DNA of 64,000 nucleotides from Pontederia crassipes (taxonomy: Eukaryota; Streptophyta; Magnoliopsida; Commelinales; Pontederiaceae): contig CM060188.1 in NCBI GenBank assembly GCA_030549335.1, positions 43,985,696 through 44,049,695 on the forward strand, given 5' to 3'. The notes under the pieces are model-generated. The model was given only the letters and a program-made list of their open reading frames with translations. It did no database searches and had not been told where the DNA came from. Below, in pieces: positions 57,131-64,000 of the stretch. Made by a program: the position numbers and the translations under genes. Numbering within the stretch: the stretch's first letter is position 1; each line of letters opens with the position of its first letter.

Positions 57131-58002
57131 AGTTATACAGAAAACTATCCAAGTGTGAGTTCTGGCTTGACAGGATTATGTTCCTTGGACACATAATTTC
57201 GAAGAAGGGCATTTCTGTGGATCCTTTCAAAGTAGAAGCGGTATCCCACTGGCCAAGGCCAAAGCACGCCACTGAAATCCGCAGCTTCCTCGGATTGGCA
57301 GGCTATTACCGTATGTTCATCAAGAATTTCTCAAAGATAGCATCTCCCTTGACGAACCTAACGAAAAAAGGAGTGAAGTATATATGGACACAGAAATGCG
57401 AAGACAGTTTCCAAGAACTGAAGGTCAGACTGACCACTGCACCTATACTCACCATTCCGAAAGGTACAGAGGGGTATGTGGTGTACAGTGATGCTTGCGG
57501 CACAGGACTGGGATGCGTGCTCATGCAACATGGAAAAGTGGTCGCATATGCATCTAGGCAGCTGAAGAAGCATGAGGTGAATTACCCAACCCATGATCTG
57601 GAATTGACAGCGGTAGTCTTCGCGTTGAAGATTTGGCGACACTACCTGTATGGAGTATAGTTTGAGGTGTTCACCGATCATAAAAGCCTCAAGTACGTCT
57701 TCTCTCAGCGAGACCTTAATATGCGACAACGAAGATGGATGGAATATTTGAAGGATTATGAGTTCTCCATTAATTACCATCCTGGTAAGGCGAACTTAGT
57801 TGCAGTTGCACTCAGCCACAAATGGGAAGGCTCACTAGCTCACATGATGATGGGTATGTACAAGATGATGAAGGAGCTAGGCCTATGGAAGCCAAGACCT
57901 GGAAAGAATGGAGCTGTACTGATGATGCACCAGATACAACTGAATTTGGTGGATAGGCTCATTAAGCTCAGGCACAAGATCCTGAGTACACGAAGATGTT
58001 AG
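57131..58002 (+). pseudogene. gypsy RNase H fossil (element 2)
   Basis: Carries [75 protein letters not shown] and the [10 protein letters not shown] end. Broken. Confidence 0.9.
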
Positions 58003-58980
58003 GAAGATGTCAGAAGGAAGAAGAGGATTTCAAGTTCTCAGCAGATGGTGGAATCTAATATAGAGATCGTCTATGGGTTCTAAGTGACGAAGCTCTTAAA
58101 AGGGAAGTGATGGATGAATGCCACAAGTCTGAATTTGCGATCCATCCGGGCAGCACCAAGATGTATTAGGATGTGCAAAGAACCTTGTGGTGGAATGACA
58201 TGAAGTGAGAGATTGCTAGATATGTTTCCAAGTGCCTGGTCTATCAACATGTAAAAGTGGAACATCAGAAGCCATATGGAAAGATCACATCTCTCGCCAT
58301 TCCATAGTGGAAGTGGGAAGACATTTCTATGAATTTTATAACATGTTTACCCCGCACCCAGAAGAGACATGATGCTATATGGGTAGTGGTGGATCAGTTA
58401 ACGAAGTCTGGACACTTTCTACCCATAAAGTCAAAGCAATCAGTGCAGAGTCTTATGGATCTATATGTACAAGAGATCATCAGAGTTCATGGGATCTCCA
58501 CCTTTATTGTATCAGATAGGGATCTAAGATTTACGGCCAGATTCTAGAGAGGCCTACAGGACTCTTTCAGAAAGAGGCTGAATTACAGTACGACATTCCA
58601 TCCACAAACGGATGGTCAGATTGAAAGGACCATCCTCACAATTGAAGACATGTTAAGAGCTTGTGCCCTTGACTGGAAGGGTAACTGGGATGTTCACCTA
58701 CCACTCATTGAGTTTGCCTATAATAATAGTTATCATTCCAGCGTTCGTATGGCTTCCTTTGCAGCCTTGTATGGGAGACCATGTCGTTCACCTGCATGCT
58801 GGAATGAGGTAGGTGAGAGAAAGATTTTGGATGATAAAGAACTGAAGAAGACAGAGGAATATTCAGCAAGGGTCGAGCTGATACAAGAAAGGATGAAGGC
58901 AGCCCAAGCTCGACAAAAGTTCTAGACTAACAAAGGACGACGTGAACAAAGTTTTCAGACAGGTGATCAAGTACTCCTGA
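58003..58980 (+). pseudogene. gypsy integrase fossil (element 2)
   Basis: Recognisable are the zinc domain neighbourhood (58120-58250), the core (WVVVDQLTKSGHFLPIKSKQ, IVSDRDLRFTARF) and the segment LIEFAYNNSYHSSVRMASFA with YGRPCRSP. Broken. Confidence 0.87.
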
Positions 58981-59003
58981 AGGTTTCCTCAACCAAGGGA
59001 GTA

Positions 59004-59384
59004 ATGAGGTTTAGTAAAAGAGGAAAGCTCAGCCCAAGATATGTTGGTCCATTTGAGGTACTTGAGCTAGTCGGAGTGGGTGCTTGTAGACTAGCCTTAC
59101 CTCCATCCTATGGGCGAGTTCACAATGTGTTTCACGTTTCTATGCTCCGGAAGTATAAGCATGATGATGCGAATGTTATACGATATGAAGAACCCAATCT
59201 CAAAGATGATCTGACCTATGAGGAGCAATCCATCCAGATTCTAGAGACAAAGGTTCAACATCACAACAACAAAGATGTACCACTGGTCAAGGTGGCTTGG
59301 AGCCATCACCAAGGTGACGAGGCAACCTGGGAACTCGAGTATGAGATGCGAAGGAAATTTCCTGCACTTTTTTGTAAGTCTTGA
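59004..59384 (+). pseudogene. integrase C-terminus with chromodomain (element 2)
   Basis: The 126-residue segment starts MRFSKRGKLSPRYVGPFEVL and ends in a chromodomain (ILETKVQHHNNKDVPLVKVA; DEATWELEYEMR). It is 60-70% like the matching region of gypsy element 1 by eye. Confidence 0.9.
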
Positions 59385-59430
59385 CTTCTGACTGAATTCG
59401 AAGACGAATTTTATTTTAAGGGGTTTATGA

Positions 59431-61276
59431 TGTAACGCCCGGAATTTTTAATAGAAAAAGAGGAAAAGAAAAGAATAAAAGAAAATATAAAAAGGGGAAT
59501 AACGAAAGAATAAAATATGAGTTGGATTTGATTTGATCAGGGAGAAGTTAAATTCTGATTTAAACTCTGATCCTCTCCCTATAAATATGAGGCCAAACCA
59601 AATCAAAACCCCCTTTTCATTTTCTCACGAAGCCGGCCCTAATTCTCCTCTACGTGCGCCATTTTCGATTCTTCTTGTCCTTGACGGCCGCCGCCTTACA
59701 GAGGACATGCCGGAGGACACGGACGACGTCAGACGTGCATACGAACAGAGAGGAGCGGGCAGAGGAAGTGGAAGAAGAGGAAGAGGAAGAAGAATACAGC
59801 AGTAAAGTTTCTCGGACAGAAACTGTGAGATATGGAACTAGGATAGATTCGTAATAGAATCTTGATTTTAGACTTGAAGTATGTTCTAGGTCGTTCCTAG
59901 CTATTGCATGATGAGTTATGATGTTAATTTGTGTCGGCCATCGGCGGAGAAGGTGAACGGAACGTGAACTGCGCGTTCGCGCAGTCTCTGCGTAAGATGA
60001 ACCCGGTCCGGGTTTACCCAAACCCGGCCCGGGCAGGTCCTTCGCCGGACCGAGTTCAGAGGAACTCGGCCCGGATCCGCCCTCGCCGAGCTCTGCAATC
60101 AGACGAATCCGGCCCGAGTTGAAGACGACCCGGATCGAGTTCCTTGCACGATGAGCAATCGGGCAAAATGACTATTCCGAGAAGAAGATGACTCGACTCG
60201 GCCCGGGTGTAACCCAAACCCGGCCCGGGTTGATCCCTGATTTTTACCGATGATGTTTATGTTCTACCCGACCCAGGTTTATCCCTATTCGGCTCGGGTT
60301 TCGACCAGATTATGCTCATGCTTATGATTTTTTAATTCATGTTCCACATGATTAATTCTAATTTATGTATGATGATGATTATGTCGATTTTATCCTTGAT
60401 TTACTCTCCATGATTATGTCCTTTATCCTGATTTAAAGTTCTTATCAAAATATGTTTTATTTAATTAAAAGATGCAAGAAAAAAGACATAAAACGTTAAA
60501 TGGAGAGCTCTTTTATGATGAACTGGTGATGATCAGTTATGGACTGTCCTCGGACAGTTATGGCTGACTTCTGTCAGTTATGGGTTGGCTTTGCCAGTTA
60601 TGATGATGATGATGATGGACGGGTTGACGCAGGCCTCCCCGTGGGTTGAAATATACCCCAAATAAGTCAAAGATGAAAATTAAGATGAAGAAGAAGATGA
60701 ACACATATGAACAAAGAACCTTTCTCATGATGTTGACTTTTGCCTTATCTTATGACGATTATTTATGATCTCTTATTCATATATTTCTATGCATGCTCTT
60801 ATCATTTTATATTATGATCATGATTTACTTCCTTATCTGATGATGATGTTATCTTTTATGATTCATGCCTAGTATCATGATCCTACTATGATGTTTATCT
60901 TACTTTCATACTGAGTTGTAAAACTCATAGGGAGGATTCTCCCCTGTATGTTCTTAAATGCAGACCAATGTCTCAATGATGATGGTGGCCAATGGTGACA
61001 GATCGAGCTCGTAGGTGGCTGCACATGGTTATCGAGTCCTTAGATGATGGATAGATGTTTCCTTTCTTTTTATCATTTGATATATTAACTTTCCTTTGGA
61101 CTCTATCAGTCTTCCGCGTTTCAAGATGTTATTCTATTTTATGTTTTATGATGATTTAATTATTCCGCATTTATCGTTGATGAGTTGACCAGTCAAAGTC
61201 TTCCTTTCGATCATGACCCGTAGTGTTCTCGAAGCGTATTCTGTCACGTGGCAGGGTGCGATTTGAAGGCGTTAGA
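59431..61276 (+). repeat. 3' LTR of gypsy element 2
   Basis: 1846 bp, preceded by a purine tract (AAGGGGTTTATGA region, 59418-59430). It carries the same CCCGGCCCGGGTT island at 60000-60300. Confidence 0.92.
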
Positions 61277-61281
61277 CTAAG

Positions 61282-61528
61282 ATTATGTAGTAGGCATTAC
61301 ATGAACCAACTTTTGCTCCCGAAGTGAGATTTATTTTCTTACGGTGTTAATTTAGCATTTAACAACGCAAAAATATTATTTGTTCAATATTTATTAGAAC
61401 TCACATCAGCCAGGCTTTATTTAATCACTCGAAAACCTTATTTGGAGCTTACATGCATACACGGCCACCTTATTTATTTAGTTTTGCTGCTTAGTACATG
61501 GTAGTACTAAGAAGACCACATCAACTAA
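61282..61528 (-). other. 3' flank of the legumin gene
   Basis: About 250 bp between the legumin stop and gypsy element 2. It likely includes the 3' UTR; no clear polyadenylation signal was chosen. Confidence 0.4.
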
Positions 61529-63340
61529 TTACGCAGAAGGCTGACTAATGGTTGTCTCATGGCGAGGGCTAAAGACGGAGGTCTCTTGACCCCTGTTGAA
61601 TTTGACCCTCCTCGCCTCCTCTCTGGAGATCTGGTACGAGCTCATCAGCACCTCCAGCGGCAGGCCCCGCAGCACAGAGGACTTGCCCACGATCTGGCTC
61701 ACCATGGCATTGTCGTTGGTCTTGAACGAGATCCACTCGAAGCGCGCGCTCTGGGATCGCTTCAACACAGCGTAGTTCTGGGAGATGACGATGAGCTGAC
61801 CTTGGCGGAGATCCCCGTCGAATGCGGTGCGGCCGCGGTGTCCGACTACTTGCAGGCGGCCGCTGCCCCTTATGACGTACAGTATGCTGTGGGCGTTGAT
61901 GTTCCAGTGCGGCGAGTAGATGGCGTTCTGCAGTACATCATAAACCAAGCATAATATTAGGATTAAGCATATATATATATACACACACGCAGAGAGAGAG
62001 AGAGGTGATCGGGCATATGTCACTTACCCTGTGGAGGACTCCTCTCTCCGCACTCATCTGGATGAACCTTAAGATGGGAAGCTTCTGACTGTTGAGACTG
62101 GTGAGCCTTCCCCAGCGAGGGTTGTAGACGTCCGCACGCATCGGGTTCTCGACGTTGTCCACCTTCTTCATGTAGCAGTATTGTTCCTCCAATCCGTTGT
62201 AACCCGCGGCGCCCCTACATTCTTCTTCCCGACCATGTCGAGCGCCGGTCACTTCCTCGGGATCCTCCCTGATCTGCTGACCGGCTTGCGATGGGCTCAG
62301 AAACTGCAGGCCATGTCGAACCCGGACGATCTCGCCCCTCCTCTGCTGTTCTTGGCTGGTCTGTTGGATCCTCCTCGCCAGCTCCACGTCGATGCCGGCG
62401 GCCTCTGCAAGAAATTCGGGGGAGAATCCACTGAGAACGTTGTTTTTCTCCTGTAGCGTCTCATGCGGCCTCGTCGATTGCTCCGTCCTCCGCTGTCCGC
62501 CAGCAAACAAAAACTCCTACATGTGGACAGAAGACATCGATCATAATTAGAAGAAAGCAGGAATTTAGAGGTACATGCACAGGTACAAGAAAACATAGTA
62601 AATAATTAGTAAAGCTGGTGGATCGATCTATCACCCGACGGAGTGGGTCGAGTTGGTTGGCGCTGCTGCTCGTGTCGAAGACGATGATTGACACGGCCGG
62701 GCTGTCACCATCGTTATAGAACCATTCAGTGACTCCAGCAGGCAATGCGAGGACGTCGCCTTGCTGAAAGCGGCGGACCTTCTGGTGCTCGTCTCTCCTT
62801 CTCTGACTCTGTTGGCCAGCGACTTCTTCTCCAAACTGCTCCTCGACATGCTGGAAGGACTGGTACGATTCCAGGCATCCCGGGAACACGGTTCCAACTA
62901 TCCTTCTCCCTGCAGTTGATAAATAAACGCGTGGAAGTCAATGCGAGAACGAACAAATCGAGTATGCAGAGATAAATATCGTAATAGGAACAATAATAGT
63001 GTGAACCTTGGATCATGTAGACGAGGCGAGGAGCATTGGAGTAGGAAGGTAGGAGGAACCCTCTTGGTTCGATGGTTCTGCGGCGTGCGGCCACGCCGGC
63101 GAACTGGAATTGCTCGTGATGTTCGTCGTAGTACTCGGTGAATCCGGTTTCGGACTCAACGCGACGGAGGGACTCCTGGGCGCTGAGCCTCTCGAGCTGG
63201 CTCTGCTGCTGGCTCAGCGGCCCAAACCGGCGCTCACTTCCCCAGGGCTGTTGCTGGCCGTAGCCGAAGATTTGGGCCACAGAACCATCACACAGAAGTA
63301 GCAGGAAGAGAGAGAAGGAGAGCATGCAGGGAGAGGCCAT
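61529..63340 (-). CDS. 11S seed storage globulin (legumin), four exons
   Basis: Exons on the minus strand are 63340-63007, 62909-62635, 62516-62028 and 61927-61529. All three introns (97, 118 and 100 bp) have GT...AG ends and the frame joins to 498 residues. Three introns is the usual angiosperm legumin layout. A signal peptide (about residues 1-22) leads to the ER; family members form hexamers in protein storage vacuoles. There are two cupin domains: the N-terminal one with FAGVAARRRTIEPRGFLLPS and the C-terminal one with HWNINAHSILYVIRGSGRLQ and ARFEWISFKTND. The asparaginyl protease site is N310-G311 in YNGLEEQYC. The interchain pair is present: C123 (FPGC) and C317 (EQYC). Both cysteines of the intrachain pair are absent (S47, F80). 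C303 is extra. Very likely an intact gene. Confidence 0.95.
61928..62027 (-). other. intron 3 of the legumin gene
   Basis: Donor CACAGG|GTAAGTG, acceptor TACTGCAG|AACGCC, phase 0, between GVLHR and NAIYSPHW. It includes TA and GA microsatellite-like runs. Confidence 0.9.
62517..62634 (-). other. intron 2 of the legumin gene
   Basis: Donor CGTCGG|GTGATAG, acceptor ATGTAG|GAGTTTTTG, phase 0, between NQLDPLRR and EFLFAGGQ, a conserved legumin intron position. Confidence 0.88.
62910..63006 (-). other. intron 1 of the legumin gene
   Basis: Donor CAAG|GTTCAC, acceptor CTGCAG|GGAGAAGG. It interrupts a Gly codon after the first base (MIQ-G-RRIVG). Confidence 0.88.
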
Positions 63341-63430
63341 GAGAGGAATGCTTAATGTACTGCGTAGTTGATGGCATTGGCGGAGGGGACGCCATGTGGA
63401 ACGTGACGTGACGAGATCTATCTGAAGACG
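63341..63430 (-). promoter_or_regulatory. proximal upstream region of the legumin gene
   Basis: On the minus strand it contains CGTCACGTCACGTTCCACAT, an ACGT-core (ABRE/bZIP-like) pair. No TATA box and no RY/legumin box (CATGCA) is visible in this stretch. GCGTCTTCAG and CCACATGGCG resemble words near the 3' ends of the Tekay LTRs at 41240-41280 and 48008-48042, so LTR sequence may reach into it. Confidence 0.4.
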
Positions 63431-64000
63431 CTATGAAAAATTATATCTTTAATTATTTCTTGACCAAAATTACATTTAAAATAGTGACACGTCAGCACTA
63501 CAAAGTTTTCATAATAAAAGTCACTTTTGAATTACATCTAAGTTCATAAATGCGGAAAGTAACGAAAACAATACCTAGGCCCTTTCTCAGTTCATGTAGT
63601 TCGTTATCGATTGAGCTGGTCGCGGCATACATTCTCAACTCCATCACTAACCTGACCTTGTGAAAATCAACACAGGGGAGGAGGTCCTCCCGTAAACTAT
63701 ACAGTCTAGTGGGGAATCAATATAGTACTCAATGCATAACAATAAATAGAATTAGTCAGAATCAATAATCAGTTGTATCAAGATCAGATAGAGAGCATAA
63801 GATCATTCGATTTGAGATATTAATGGATAAAAGAGATAAGAGATCATATAATAAAGGTTACAATAATCATGTTGGATTAATAATCATACTTGACTTATCA
63901 TCATCATACTCATATCATTTGTACATACTCTTTATCCTTGTACTTTTTCTTAGCTTAAGTGATTTTAGGTGTCTTTAACTTTTGAAATTTTATGCCGAGC
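63431..64000 (-). repeat. LTR-like sequence of a Tekay-type element, cut by window end
   Basis: The reverse complement of 63660-63715 reads GATTCCCCACTAGACTGTAT and TTACGGGAGGACCTCCTCC. This matches in order the LTR zone of gypsy element 1 (near 40900-40960: TTCCCCACTAAGCTGTAAAG, TTACGGGAGGAACTCCTCC). Later words (TTCCGCAT, TGACGTGTC-like) also follow in order. It is an LTR, or a fragment of one, on the same strand as the legumin and pointing at it. Confidence 0.68.

Larger units (their letters stand above)
52649..61276 (+). mobile_element. Ty3/gypsy chromovirus 2 (Tekay/Del-like), complete outline
   Basis: LTRs are at 52649-54520 and 59431-61276. The flanks CTAGG (52644-52648) and CTAAG (61277-61281) match at 4 of 5. 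Gag, knuckle, protease, reverse transcriptase, RNase H, integrase and chromodomain follow in gypsy order. Proteins are clearly related to gypsy element 1 but the LTRs are not, so it is a different family of the same lineage. It has more breaks than element 1. LTR divergence looks like 5-8% by eye, perhaps 2-3 million years at an assumed 1.3e-8 per site per year. Confidence 0.94.

Noticed and set aside
61559-62456. Plus-strand ORFs across the legumin gene
   Set aside because: Antisense shadows of GC-rich legumin exons.

Overview
This is nuclear DNA of a flowering plant from a repeat-rich intergenic region. The signs are spliced host genes with GT/AG introns, a four-exon 11S seed globulin gene, plant-type LTR retrotransposons (Ty1/copia, and chromodomain-bearing Ty3/gypsy of the Tekay/Del kind), CACTA, hAT, Mutator-like and Tourist elements, and initiator-Met-tRNA primer sites. 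The species cannot be fixed from the sequence. Two host genes look sound: the 11S globulin (legumin) gene at 61529-63340 (minus), with exons joining exactly into 498 residues, and a small unnamed gene at 17061-17432 (minus). A third, a secreted Gly/Tyr-rich protein gene at 32846-33248 (minus), has lost its own 3' end.

Layout. 1-5125: tail of a Sirevirus/Maximus-like copia element cut by the window edge, with an extra ORF after pol and a 3' LTR. 5991-11589: a near-complete copia fossil on the minus strand, with a Tourist MITE in one LTR. 11800-13790: gypsy gag remnant split by a TIR element (12129-13246). 13800-18900: low-repeat DNA with a hAT element, two orphan exon candidates and the small gene. 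18901-20577: solo LTR. 20578-26625: mostly unassigned AT-rich DNA. 26626-27845: copia-type solo LTR on the minus strand.

27850-48400 is a nest. The host is an old minus-strand copia fossil, split into four pieces. Inserted in it are a CACTA element (28202-31061, target duplication ATT), a block holding the truncated Gly/Tyr-rich gene plus two more CACTA elements (33682-36793 with duplication CAC, carrying an ICE1-like bHLH gene fragment; and 36812-38437), and a Tekay-type gypsy element (39366-48062, duplication ATATT). 48700-52640 holds a possible SINE, the 3' part of another CACTA element and a fold-back Mutator-like element with a GC-rich palindromic core. 52649-61276 is a second gypsy chromovirus. 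Directly beyond the legumin start codon (about 63430 to the window end) lies LTR-like sequence on the legumin's own strand, so a retrotransposon appears to occupy the place of its promoter.

There is no operon-like organisation. The interest lies in host-gene pieces caught up with transposons: an ICE1 fragment inside a CACTA element, a secreted-protein gene running in frame into copia integrase, and a legumin with an LTR upstream and no conserved intrachain disulfide.
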